A stretch of 64,000 bases of DNA from Cinclus cinclus (lineage: Eukaryota; Chordata; Aves; Passeriformes; Cinclidae). The notes under the pieces were generated by a model that did not search any database, was not told where the DNA came from, and saw only the letters and a program-made list of their open reading frames with translations. Both the position numbers and the translations under genes were made by a program. This document shows positions 52,701 to 64,000 of the stretch, in pieces; positions within the stretch are counted from its first letter, which is position 1; each line of letters begins with the position of its first letter. The stretch is taken from positions 4,030,001-4,094,000 of the forward strand of contig NC_085073.1 of assembly GCF_963662255.1 (NCBI RefSeq). The letters are read 5' to 3'.

Positions 52701-55700
52701 CAGTGCTTTCCCTTGGTGCTGCAGCATTCCCAAGGCATTTTTCCTGTCTCCCACCATACTCTGATCAGAGCCTAGTGTCTCTGTGGCTGCCCTCCACCTC
52801 CATGTGTTCCCCTCTCTCTTCCAGTGCTACCTGGCCTGCCACAAGAAGTGCCTGGAGACCTTGGCCATCCAGTGTGGGCACAAGAAGCTCCAAGGGAAGC
52901 TGCAGCTCTTCGGGCAGGACTTCACAAAGGCATCTCAGGGCAGCCCAGATGGGATCCCCTTCATTGTCAAGAAATGCATTTCAGAGATCGAGAAGCGGGC
53001 CCTGAAAACAAAGGTGAGTGATACTCCCCTCTCCTCTTCCTCAGCTGGCTGAGATGCAGGCCCTTGGAAGGATCCTCTGGAAAATCAACAGGCTTGATTT
53101 CAGATTTCCACAGGGATGGGCTTGGCCCAGATACCCCAAACTTTGCCTTTGGAAAATCAACTCTCTTTCCTCCTGCTTTCCTATGAAGCAGGAATGACTG
53201 AGCTGGAAGGAGATATCCCAAAATTACTTTCCAAAGGGATTTCCCTCTCTAAAAGGAGAGGGTGGGAGCACACAGCTCACTGTCCCATGCACATATGAAG
53301 AGGAACCTCTCCCCTCACTTCCGCTCCACCTTTCTCTCTTTCACAGGGCATCTACCGAGTTAACGGTGTCAAGACCCGCGTGGAGAAGCTTTGCCAGGCT
53401 TTTGAGAATGGGAAGGAGCTGGTGGAGCTGTCCCAGGCCTCCCCCCATGACATCAGCAACGTCCTGAAGCTCTACCTGAGACAGGTAAGGTGCTGGTGGT
53501 GCCTCATGGCAGGAGGAGAGGATTTGGCCAGAGGAACCAACCTGGCAGGAGGAATTCTACACGAACTGGGCTCAGGGTGTGTGGGTGGGGAGGGAGGAGT
53601 CCTTCCCAGGGGGAGGGGGGTGGGTTGGCCTTGGAGATGGGGCCACAGTGACCCCCCCCAGCTGATCCCACACGGCGTCACTGCGGTCACAGCCGCAGAA
53701 CAGCGACGTGCCCAAGCACCGAACAAGGAACGCTCCACCCCTTCCAATTGGGGAACTGGCTACCCAAAAAGGGAAGGGACCAGAAAACATCACCCTGCAG
53801 GGGCTGAGTCACGTCCCCGTGGGGTAGGCTCTGCTCCTGGAGTCATCTTGGAGTGGGCTTAGTGGGGTCTCTGCCCCTCAGGTCACCTTGAGGTGGGCTC
53901 AGCAGGTTTCTTGCCCCTGGGGGTCACCCTCGGGTGGGTTTAGCAGGGTGTCCGCCCCTGAGGTCAGCTTGAGGTGGGCTCAGTGGGGTCTCTGCCCCTG
54001 GGATGGGTTTAGCAGGGTCTCTCTGCCCCTGGGATCACCCTGATGTGGGCTCGGTGGGGTCTCTGCCCCCGAGATCACCCTGGGGTGGGTTTAGCAGGGT
54101 CTCTCCCCCTCAGGCTACCCCAGGGTGTGCTCAGACCCAGCACACCCCACCTTTTACCCAAACTGTCATTACAAACAGCGTCACCCACATCCTCCAACAG
54201 CCACCACAGCAAGGCAGGAGCGCAGCGGAAGCTGCTTCTCCCCCACAGGCAGCTGTGGATTAACTCTTCGTGCTGCCGTTTTTTGACACCCCCCCGGAAG
54301 GGCAGCTCCATTTTACCTCACAGGGAAAGCTGTGTCCTTGGGCTCCTGCACATCAGGAGTCAAGGACTCTGAGTGGCCTCCATGTTTTATCCAAAGAGAA
54401 GCAGGGTGGAGAGGGGGAAATCAGTGCTGAGCCCCAACCTGACCCCCTGGCTACAGAGAAATGCGTTATAGTCCTATAAAGGGGTGGATGGAGGGAACCT
54501 GCACTGCTGTGAGACAGCCTGTCTCCAAAACATCCGTTGAGGCTGCTCTGAAAACATCCCCAGCCATGTGGAACACCCAACAGTCAACACCAGCTTCACA
54601 CACACTTCAAAGCAGAGTTTCCCCTGCTGCAGCCCCACCTCTGCTGCAGGCTGTGCCCTGCACATCCTGTGCCCTTCGCATCCTGCCTCCCCCAACCAGA
54701 ACAACCCATCCCTGTCCTCTTCCCAGCCACCCCTTGTCCTCTGGGAAACCTGCAGCTGGGCCCACCCCAGCCAGGGATTTTCCAGAAAAAAAGGGGAATC
54801 CCTGCACCTCAAACCAGCAGGAAGCACCCACGGGTGGATCAAACATTGCTTTTGGCTTGAACTTCACAAGTGCTCCTTGGCCAGAGCTAACAAGGCTGGA
54901 TTGACACGCTCCAGGAGATGGATAAATATCACCTCTGGGGAGAAGTTTGCAGCACTGTAAACTCACAGAATTCTGAAATGGATGTTAAAAGTGCTCCAAG
55001 CCCTCCAAGTTGGCCTTGAGCCCTTCTAGGGATGTTTCCTCACTGTAGAAATGCCCGGAGTGTCACCAGCTCAGTAGCTTGGCACAGGTGCAGGTCTGAT
55101 GGAGGTGAGAGTTGCTCCCAGAACTAGAATTTCTCTTCTCTTCTCTCTTCTCTCTTCTCTTCTCTTCTCTTCTCTTCTCTTCTCTTCTCTTCTCTTCTCT
55201 TCTCTTCTCTTCTCTTCTCTTCTCTTCTCTTCTCTTCTCTTCTCTTCTCTTCTCTTCTCTTCTCTTCTCTTCTCTTCTCTTCTCTCCTCTCCTCTCCTCT
55301 CCTCTCCTCTCCTCTCCTCTCCTCTCCTCTCCTCTCCTCTCCTCTCCTCTCCTCTCCTCTCCTCTCCTCTCCTCTCCTCTCCTCTCCTCTCCTCTCCTCT
55401 CCTCTCCTCTCCTCTCCCTGCAGCTGCCAGAGCCCCTGATGCCCTTCCGCCTGTACAATGAGCTGATGGGGCTGGCCAAGGAGAGCCTGCAGGGCGGAGA
55501 AGCCAAGGGCCGCAGTGGGAAGGGCGGACCTGAGCTGGTGGACAGAGGAGCTGACACCGACCAGGTGGTGCTGAGCCTGGTGCTGAAGCTGAGGGAGCTG
55601 CTGAAGGAGCTCCCTTGCGAGAACATGGCCACGCTCCAGTACCTCCTGCAGCACCTGAGGAGGTGAGAGGGGCATGGCCAGAGCCTGTGTGGCTGCTGGG

Positions 55701-56839
55701 CACCTTCCCTTTCTCCCCTGGGGCGGGCAGGTGAGTGCAGCCTCCTCACTGGAGTCAGGAGGAAGGTCCATGGTTGCAGCTGCTTCTCTGCCCAGCATCT
55801 CCCCCAGCCCTGCCCACCCACCCCTCTCCCACTTTACTCTCATAAGCTGTTCCTCCCCCTCCCACCCAGGATCATGGAAGTGGAACAGGACAACAAGATG
55901 ACCTCAGGCAACCTGGGCATTGTCTTTGGGCCAACGCTGATGCGCCCCAGGCCCACGGATGCCACGATTTCCTTGTCCTCTCTGGTGGATTATCCCCACC
56001 AAGCTCGGATCATTGAGGCACTCATCATCTTCTACCCCACCATCTTCGAGCACAAGGACTTGGCACCGGCCAGCAGACGCGGCTCAGGTGCCAGGGAGGA
56101 GGTGGCCAGTGGTGCTGAGCAGGTAGAAATCGCCAGGGAGAGGGGACCCTCATGGGATGTTCCATGAACCTTCTCTGGAGTCAACTCCCAGGGACTGAGA
56201 GCTCTCCTCCGTGTCCTCACCACCGTCCCTTCCCTCCCAGGCCCACACAGGCTCCCAGCCTGTGGCTCCTCTTGGCACCAGCCCCTACTCGGAGCTGCCT
56301 TCGGAGAAGAGCAGTTTGGCTTTCAGCGCTGACTCACTCGCAGGTCAGTGAGAGTTACTGAGGGTTCCTGGTGGGCACAGATCCCTTGGGAGGCAAAGAG
56401 GGCACACAGACCCATCCCCTGCCCCAGGGACCCCGCGTTTGCTGCATGAAGCTCGTGCTGATGCCATGGTGCTGGGCTGGAGGGTGGCACAGAACTCCTC
56501 TGTCCCACAGAGTCCGGTGACCGCTCCGTGGACTCTGACTCGGAGCTGGAGGACGGCGGGGAGCCACGGACACACCTGACCAAGCAGGGGAGTGAGACCA
56601 GCACGGAGGAAGTTCATTTCTGTGACGAGGGGAGCGAGGGCCCGAGGAGCCGGAGCTGCAGCGTGGGCCAGTCAGATGCAGAGGGCTCAGCTCCCCACTG
56701 CTGCAGTCCTGGGGATGAGCAAAGTGATGTGGAGGAACACCCTGAGAGCCACAGCCCTGCCACCCCTAAGGATGCCACAAACCAGCCCAGCACCCCTCGG
56801 GGCCATGGCAGCCATGAGCTGCAGCCCCGGCTCACCTAA
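43728..56839 (+). CDS. ARHGAP45: ARHGAP45 (HMHA1), Rho GTPase-activating protein 45
   Basis: Haematopoietic RhoGAP that stimulates GTP hydrolysis by Rac/Rho-type GTPases at membranes; source of the HA-1 minor histocompatibility antigen in humans. Coding exons: 43728-43817, 45507-45834, 46895-47038, 48018-48102, 48188-48260, 48546-48624, 48816-48953, 49164-49228, 49484-49594, 49858-49938, 50109-50288, 50445-50582, 50821-51011, 51308-51447, 51800-51877, 52113-52214, 52451-52614, 52825-53013, 53347-53484, 55424-55662, 55870-56122, 56241-56343, 56511-56839. Total 3438 nt, 1145 aa (human about 1136). The start gives [18 protein letters not shown], matching the mammalian N-terminus. An F-BAR domain lies at about aa 215-565 with coiled coil. 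A C1 zinc domain follows at about 697-745 ([21 protein letters not shown]). The RhoGAP domain is at about 760-970, with the arginine finger in GIYRVNG (about aa 796) and [14 protein letters not shown]. The tail is acidic and disordered. Confidence 0.95.
44193..44212. repeat. Poly-C tract, 20 bases
   Basis: An uninterrupted run of 20 C in the first intron of ARHGAP45, 230 bases before the candidate alternative first exon. Its length is likely unstable and may be mis-called in assemblies. Confidence 0.8.
44442..44558 (+). CDS. ARHGAP45: Candidate alternative first coding exon of ARHGAP45
   Basis: An ATG at 44442 opens 39 codons ([20 protein letters not shown]...) ending exactly at a donor site (ctgacg|gtacgg) in phase 0, the phase needed to join ARHGAP45 exon 2 at 45507. 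The surroundings are CpG-rich. Basic and Ser/Pro-rich content resembles the normal N-terminus. It could equally be chance coding potential in GC-rich DNA. Confidence 0.4.
48391..48434. repeat. Four perfect copies of an 11-bp unit
   Basis: cctgggcacag repeated four times in ARHGAP45 intron 5. Small intronic minisatellite without visible function. Confidence 0.85.
53828..54125. repeat. Minisatellite, about 45-bp units, in ARHGAP45 intron 19
   Basis: About six to seven imperfect copies of a unit such as gtcaccttgaggtgggctcagcaggg plus tctctgcccctga. Copies differ by G/A and C/T changes and small length changes. It precedes the pyrimidine array in the same intron. Confidence 0.7.
55131..55419 (+). 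repeat. ARHGAP45: Pure pyrimidine pentamer array ending at a splice acceptor
   Basis: About 30 copies of TTCTC (to about 55283) change into about 27 copies of CTCCT, which runs directly into the acceptor of ARHGAP45 exon 20 (ccctgcag, AG at 55422-55423). No purine occurs from 55130 to 55419. It is both a microsatellite and the intron's polypyrimidine tract, several times longer than usual. The opposite strand reads GGAGA/GAGAA repeats, capable of triplex formation. Confidence 0.95.
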
Positions 56840-58580
56840 AGCACTGGGATGGACAAAGGGGGCAAATCCCAGAGGCTGCCCAGATGATGGAAACTGGAAT
56901 GTGGAGGGGTGGGAGGGACATATGGTAGCCCAGGGGGGTTTGGTGTGTCAGCTGCAGGCGAGTCCTGGCTGATTCTTGGCTGAAGCTTTCACACAAAACC
57001 CCTGAGGCCCTTGCTGCCAGGCTGGAGAATGGGGTCAGTGTGCTGGGACCCCTGGCTCGCCTGGGGCCATGAAGGACTTTGCCTGGGAGGGAGCTGATTC
57101 TGGGCAGACCCTCCACTTGTTCAGGATTGGGAAGGAACCCAGGGCTGTGCCTGTGCCAGATGTTTTTTTTGTTTTTGTTGTGCTTCTGAATCCCACACCT
57201 GTGCTGCAAGATCGAGGTTGGATGAGTCAAAGGACCTGGTCATCCCTGATGGCTGAGGCTGGAAGGGAGCCAAGGCTGCCAGGAGTGACATGGGGGCAAC
57301 AATCACTCAAGATGGACAGGAGAATGGCACCACAGGGACAGATGGAACTGGAGGCAGATCACTGGGACAGGAACACAGCTGGAGCAGTGTTGGGGTTGGG
57401 GTGAAACCCCTGCACCATCTCACCCTGAGCCAGGCTTAGCTTTGGGGCTGTGCCATCTGCCAGGATCTCAGGATGTCCCTTGCTGACACCTGACTGAACT
57501 AGAGTTCAGGGTGGATTTCCTGCCCCAAAACCTCAGCACTGTGTGGTCCTGGCCCAGCTGATGGCATCTGCACTGCTGCTTGGATTGACACGTATTTGGA
57601 CTGGTGGGCATTTCCCTCCTTGGCAGGAGCCATCCAAGGAGCAGCCAAGGAGGCTGTGGACAGCCTCAGGACAGATTTGCCTGGCTGCAGGGTCCTGAGC
57701 TCTCAGGGTTTGGTTGTACAGTCATTTCATCTCCAAAAAGATGCGCTGCAAATCCAGGACTAACTCCCTCTGCTCTTGGAACTGGGTAAGGGGCAGGTCC
57801 CCATGGGGAAGTGCCTCTTCCTCCTCTTCAGGGCCACCACAGCCTGGATCTAGCCCTAGCCCCAGCCCCAGTCCCAGCCAGTATAATCTTGAGCTTCCTT
57901 TCCTGTAAAGACATAAATCAACCCTTCAACATGACGCCACTACCTCTGCTGGCAAAGGGACTAAAGCCAAAGTGGTTTTGGGTTTTTTGGTTTTTTTTTT
58001 TTTAAGCTATGAGACTTTCCTGCACTGAGGCACAGAGAAACAAGTAGAGTTTTAGCTTGGAATGAGCTGAGGGCCTTTTCCTTCCTTCTGCTTGTGGGAG
58101 ACAGACCAGGTGATGTTGGGGGGGATGGTTCTCAGACACCTTGGTACTGCACAAACAGGCACTGGACAGGAGGTTTGAGCCCTCTGAAGTCGATGGAGAA
58201 CCCATCTCATCAAAGGTACATAAATCCAGGTTAACGCACAGGTTTGGAACTGAGCCAGGGAAGAGCTAGAGAGCCACAGGATTTGTTGTGCCCTCCAGCT
58301 CTTCCACAGGATAGTTAAGATTTTTCCAGGGCAGCAGGAAGATGCGGGAATGCTGCTGCCATGGCGGTACTGTGTGTGTGAGAGGGTGGGTGAGGATGAT
58401 GAGGGTGAGTGTGAGTGAGAGGATAAAGCTATGCTTGAGCGTCCCATGGTGGCAGCTCCCTCGTGGTTGTGTCAATTCTGTTTGTCCTGACAGGCCTGTG
58501 CTGCTGTACAACGCTGCCTTGCTGCGTTCTCATTGATGAGCTTCCCAAAGAAACAATAAAACCAGTATCTTCTGACCCGT
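56840..58580 (+). other. ARHGAP45: ARHGAP45 3' untranslated region
   Basis: About 1.7 kb between the ARHGAP45 stop and the AATAAA at 58555-58560. No other gene is recognised. It includes a T-rich tract near 57975-58005 and short GTGAG repeats at 58370-58425. Confidence 0.6.
58555..58560 (+). terminator. ARHGAP45: ARHGAP45 polyadenylation signal
   Basis: AATAAA about 1.7 kb past the stop codon, the first canonical hexamer seen on this strand after the gene. The convergent POLR2E signal is 430 bases farther on. Confidence 0.65.
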
Positions 58581-58985
58581 GTTTGTCCTGGGCATCAGCA
58601 TCTTGCAGGCTCCCCCAGCTGCAGAAGGCCAAATCCAAGTGTTTCTGGCACAAAAAGTGGAGTTTAAAGCTCCCCAGAGTCCTGGGATGGATTTAAATGA
58701 GTGCAGCTGGGGGTGGTGAGCAACTCTCCATCGCAGTGTCTGCACACCACAGTCCCAAACCAGGGGACATGGAAGGAGATCAGGGAAGGAACAAGGTTAA
58801 GTCTGAACTGCAGCTTCCAAACTGCCCAGGGCAGCTGGTAAAGGCTCTGCAGGGCTCAGCAACAGGATGCAACATCCCAGCAGGAAGAGATTCCAAATGT
58901 AACGAAAAATATGGGAATTTGCAGAGTCTCGAGGCTTTGCCACAGGGAGAGGCTGAGCAACACCAGAGCACTAAGGGTACAAACC

Positions 58986-58991
58986 TTTATT
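58986..58991 (-). terminator. POLR2E: POLR2E polyadenylation signal
   Basis: AATAAA on the minus strand, 528 bases past the POLR2E stop. Cleavage would fall near 58965. Confidence 0.65.
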
Positions 58992-59518
58992 TCAAAGAGC
59001 ACATAAAGCAGGGAAGCAAAAACCTTTCCCACTCATTTCCTCCCATCGCTTCAGGACTCCATGGCTGAGTCCTGGATGGGACTGAGGGATCAGCAAAAAG
59101 TCCAAGCTGGAAGACAGGGAATGAGGCCCAGTGACAGGGCTGCAGAGAGGCAACATGGGAAGAGGATTTCCTTGGCCATCTCTGAAGTGCAGGAGTCTCT
59201 GAACACCTGTGAACTGCTGGTGGGAGCCACCAAGCTCCTCACACCTGGAAGAGGAGGAACAGGAGTCACCTCCTGCCCCTGACCTGATGCCGCTCCAGGT
59301 TGCTCTGAACACCCAAATCCCAATGGCCACAGCCTGAGCAGAGGCAGAGGTGACAGGGGAGCCTCACCCTGCTCTCCCCAACAGCTCCCTTCAAGAGCCA
59401 TTTAAAACTCTGAGACATTTCCCTGGAAGCAGGTGCTGCATGCTGACCTTAGAACACCCCCTGGCACTTCCCAGAGACCCCCCCCAAGCAGGGGGTCCCC
59501 CCATCCTTACCCACTGTG

Positions 59519-61310
<1,792 letters not shown>

Positions 61311-61768
61311 CTTCCCCGGTGAGGCCCCCGCCGGCTGCCCGCGCTGCCGCCTGCCCCGCGTGCACGCACAGGCGGCGCCGCAGAGCACACGGGGGCCTCA
61401 GCCGCAGTGCCTCCTGGGAGATGTGGTTCGCCGTGAGCTGCCCCCTACCTCTGGCTCCAGAGGGAACGGGCGTCTCTCTGCTGCTGCCGGGGTGGGTCTC
61501 TGGATGGCTGCGGCCGTGTTCGGAACTCCGCGGCCGATCGGGAATGAATCACCGCCCAGGGGCCCCCGTCCGCAGCACCTGACTCTACACCCCACCCTTT
61601 GATCTGACCCTGCCCCCCGCCCTCGTGGTCGCTCCCGATAAACACCCATTCGGCCACCCCGCCCACCCTGCCCTTCTATTGGTCAGCTTTCCATCCATCA
61701 TCCTACGAAGGACGCCTCTCTGCGCGCTGATTGGGTAACCGTGTCGAAGGGGGCGGGGTTTGTGAGCA
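61311..61768. promoter_or_regulatory. POLR2E / GPX4 bidirectional CpG-island promoter
   Basis: Only 458 bases separate the two start codons, so both promoters must lie here or in the 5' exons. The segment contains two inverted CCAAT boxes (ATTGG at 61678-61682 and 61730-61734) and an Sp1-type GC box (ggggcgggg, 61750-61758) on the GPX4 side. There is no TATA box. NF-Y plus Sp1 control fits two broadly expressed genes. Confidence 0.65.
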
Positions 61769-63309
61769 ATGGGCTGGGCCAGCGCGGTGCGGAGCGCGCT
61801 GTGTTGCGGGCGGGCGGCGGCGCGGGCAGTGAGATCGGGACCAGGGCGGAGCGCGGTGCGGAGCATGGTGAGTGCTGCAGCGCTCGGGAAGCGGGGCTGG
61901 GCCCGCTCCGCTCCGCGACCGCTCTGCGCGGTGGGGGTCGGGCCTGGGGCTGGCCCCGCGTCTTTACCTCGGGGTGCCCAGGGTGGGCGGCGGGGGCTCG
62001 GGCCTGGCCTGGTGTGGCGGCGGAGCGGAGAGGCTCCGCGGGGTCCCACAGGGGAGCGGAGGTGGCGGGGCCGGCGCGGAGCTCCCCAATGACGCGCCCG
62101 CCCCTCAGTGTGCCCAGGCGGACGACTGGCGCTCGGCCAAGGCCATCTACGCCTTTCACGCTCTGGACATCGATGGCAACGACGTGTCCCTGGAGAAATA
62201 CCGGTAGGACGGAGGGGCCGAGGGCTCGGGGTGGCGGAACGCAGCGCCGGGCGAGGTTGAGCCACAGCGGCTCTTGCGTAACCCTCACGCCTCGGCCGGG
62301 TGAGAGACCTCTGCCCGCGCCCTGCGGGGAAGGGCAGCTCACCCACACCCCCTGTGCAGGGGCGACGTCTGTATCATCACCAACGTGGCCTCCAAATGAG
62401 GGAAAACCGCGGTAAACTACACTCAGCTTGTCGACATGCACGCCCGATACGCTGAGAGAGGTTTACGCATCCTGGGCTTTCCCTGTAACCAGTTTGGGAA
62501 GCAGGTATGTGGAGTGGGGGGGTAGGGCTCCCCGGGAATGTCAGGATGGACCCTCACGGTCCCGGTGTGGCCCCTCAGGAGCCCGGGGACAACGCTCAGA
62601 TCAAGGCATTTGCTGAGAACTACGGGGTGAAGTTTGACATGTACAGCAAGATCGATGTCAACGGGGATGATGCTCACCCTCTCTGGAAGTGGATGAAGGA
62701 GCAGCCCAAAGGGAGAGGCACTCTGGGCAAGTGAGTGTGGGAGGGGGAGCCTTGGGACCCCCAGCCCTGCAGCCAGCAGGGAGGGCTTGGCTCAGGGCCT
62801 GGCTGGAGGTGACAAAGGGCTTTTCTGCTCTAAACTCACTAGTGTTTTTTCTCTCCTAGTGCAATAAAATGGAACTTCACCAAGGTAGGACACAGTTGCC
62901 TCTTCTGGGCTGCATCTCTCTGGGGGAGCTGGGGGGTCCCTGAGGCAGAAGGGAGCATCACCCTGGGCTCTGCTCTGTGCTGTTACCCCACACATCAGGG
63001 CAGGAACATCCTAAGGGATTCCTGTGTCTAGAGACCCTTGGGAAGCCCTGCCCTGCTTAGAGCACAGCTGAGAGGGAAGCGAGTCTGTGGGGCTCCCTGG
63101 GAGCCCTAGACTCACTCACCAGGGGTTGCTTCACTCCCACAGTTCCTCATTAACCGGGAAGGTCAAGTGGTGAAGAGATATAGTCCAATGGAAGATCCCT
63201 ATGTAAGTGCTGCTGCTGGGGAGGAGGGGAAAGCTGGGGATGTTCTCGGGGTACAACACTCCCCTCTTGCCCACAGGTGATCGAGAAGGACCTGCCTGCC
63301 TACCTGTAG
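61769..63309 (+). CDS. GPX4: GPX4, phospholipid hydroperoxide glutathione peroxidase (selenoprotein)
   Basis: Reduces phospholipid and cholesterol hydroperoxides with glutathione and is the central suppressor of ferroptosis. Coding exons: 61769-61867, 62109-62203, 62360-62504, 62579-62730, 62860-62884, 63143-63202, 63277-63309. Total 609 nt, 202 aa including selenocysteine. The TGA at 62397-62399 is read as Sec (NVAS-K-U-GKT), residue 78 of the long form and 46 of the short form, the mammalian cytosolic number. Other tetrad members are present: Gln and Trp (WKWMK) and Asn in KWNFTK. Two starts are likely. Met1 (61769) gives a 33-residue Arg/Ala-rich leader suited to mitochondrial import. Met33 (61865), the last codon of exon 1, gives the cytosolic enzyme ([12 protein letters not shown]). 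The subunit-interface loop of classical GPX enzymes is absent, as expected for monomeric GPX4. A program treating TGA as stop would break this gene. Confidence 0.96.
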
Positions 63310-63359
63310 CTCCACTCTGCTGTCCCCCTGCCCTGACCCTGCTGCCCATGGAGCCTCCT

Positions 63360-63420
63360 CCAGCCCCATGACGGGCTGCCTCCAATCCAGCTGCTGGTGG
63401 GGCAGCCCTGACCCACGGCG
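63360..63420 (+). promoter_or_regulatory. GPX4: SECIS element in GPX4 3' UTR
   Basis: Selenocysteine insertion element, 59 bases after the stop. ATGA (63368-63371) and the opposing GA (63410-63411) form the non-Watson-Crick quartet. gggctgcc (63373-63380) pairs perfectly with ggcagccc (63401-63408). The conserved apical AA is at 63384-63385. ccag (63387-63390) can pair with ctgg (63394-63397) as a mini-stem, indicating form 2. SBP2 binds such elements to recode UGA. Confidence 0.85.
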
Positions 63421-63506
63421 TGCACCTGCTGGATGGAGGCTCCAGGGGCCGTGGCCACTGCAGGCAGGAGCAGCTGGAGCCCCCTGACAGTAACGAGTCC
63501 CCTTGC

Positions 63507-63520
63507 AATAAAAGAATAAA
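63507..63520 (+). terminator. GPX4: GPX4 polyadenylation signals
   Basis: Two AATAAA hexamers (63507-63512 and 63515-63520) about 200 bases past the stop, giving a short 3' UTR that contains the SECIS. Confidence 0.85.
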
Positions 63521-63540
63521 GGCATTAGGAACAGAGCTGC

Positions 63541-64000
63541 TGTGTTCAGTGTGGAATAGAGCAGAGATCAGGAAAGAGCTGCTGCCCTGCACCTGCTGAG
63601 AATCTGGAGTTTGCTGGGAAGCCAGGACCTTACGCAACTCCCTGAGCCAAGCAGGGATAATCCTCAGTGCTTAGGAGGAAGTGCAAATCCGGCATGATCC
63701 ATGGTCCCCAGGGGCTCCCTGGATAAAGGCAGAGCTGGGGAAGGTTTGTCCCCCCAGGATCCCTCCTGTCTACAGGAATCCTCCTGGCAGGGCAGGACAG
63801 CAGAGGGGATGGGTCCAGCAGTGGTGCAAGCCCCAGCCAGGAGAAATTCCTGCAAAACAGAATCCAGACATGTTGGGACACAGCAAAATATCACCTGCAG
63901 CCAGGGCTGTGTTTGACCACAGCAGGACCATCCTCCTCCTCCTCAGGGCAGCGTCTTGGTGATTATGAAGGCACAGCCATGCCCAGCCAAGCCCATAGGG
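63541..64000. other. Intergenic tail of the window
   Basis: No exon, RNA gene or repeat is recognised. In mammals SBNO2 lies next, on the minus strand, so this could be beyond or within its 3' UTR, but no sequence here proves it. Confidence 0.4.

Noticed and set aside
55063..55843. Minus-strand open frames of 210-252 aa with RRGEE/EKRRE repeats
   Set aside because: They are the complement of the pyrimidine microsatellite in an ARHGAP45 intron and run antisense to exon 20; any frame through a G/A pentamer stays open.
62397..62399. Premature stop making GPX4 a pseudogene
   Set aside because: The TGA aligns with the Sec codon, all splice sites are intact, and a SECIS lies in the 3' UTR.
63541..64000. 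3' end of SBNO2
   Set aside because: Expected from mammalian synteny only; no coding exon or minus-strand AATAAA is visible.

Overview
This is vertebrate nuclear DNA, almost certainly from a bird microchromosome. Evidence: interrupted genes with short GT-AG introns, high GC with CpG islands, two CR1-type LINE tails, and gene content matching one conserved block that I recall as human 19p13.3 and chicken chromosome 28. It contains no bacterial, viral or CRISPR features.

Layout. 1-2471: no recognised gene, ending in a CpG-rich promoter. 2472-8331 (+): GRIN3B, a glycine-gated NMDA-type receptor subunit, 10 coding exons. 10423-20655 (-): TMEM259 (membralin), 11 coding exons, 3' end convergent with GRIN3B. 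21367-21473 (+): a complete U6 snRNA gene with a full Pol III type 3 promoter, head-to-head with TMEM259. 22027-35462 (-): ABCA7, a full-length lipid ABC transporter, 50 coding exons. 38472-42394 (-): CNN2 (calponin 2), 7 exons. 43728-56839 (+): ARHGAP45 (HMHA1), 23 exons plus a possible alternative first exon. 59519-61310 (-): POLR2E (RPB5/RPABC1), 7 exons. 61769-63309 (+): GPX4, 7 exons, with an in-frame UGA selenocysteine codon and a 3'UTR SECIS element. 63540-64000: nothing recognised.

I assembled each reading frame by hand from splice sites and phase. All seven give lengths divisible by three with no internal stop except the expected Sec codon: 1042, 705, 2248, 306, 1145, 210 and 202 aa. 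These genes do not form a pathway; they are housekeeping or tissue-specific neighbours kept together by synteny. Compared with the human order as I remember it, the CNN2-ABCA7 pair is inverted while its flanks keep their orientation.

I found no wholly undescribed system. The most interesting signals are: an ARHGAP45 intron whose last 290 bases are pure pyrimidine repeat, forcing a distant branch point; the U6/TMEM259 bidirectional Pol III/Pol II promoter; the ABCA7-CNN2 inversion; a compound G-quadruplex-type pentamer array beside a CRE at the likely ABCA7 promoter; and the compact POLR2E/GPX4 bidirectional promoter.
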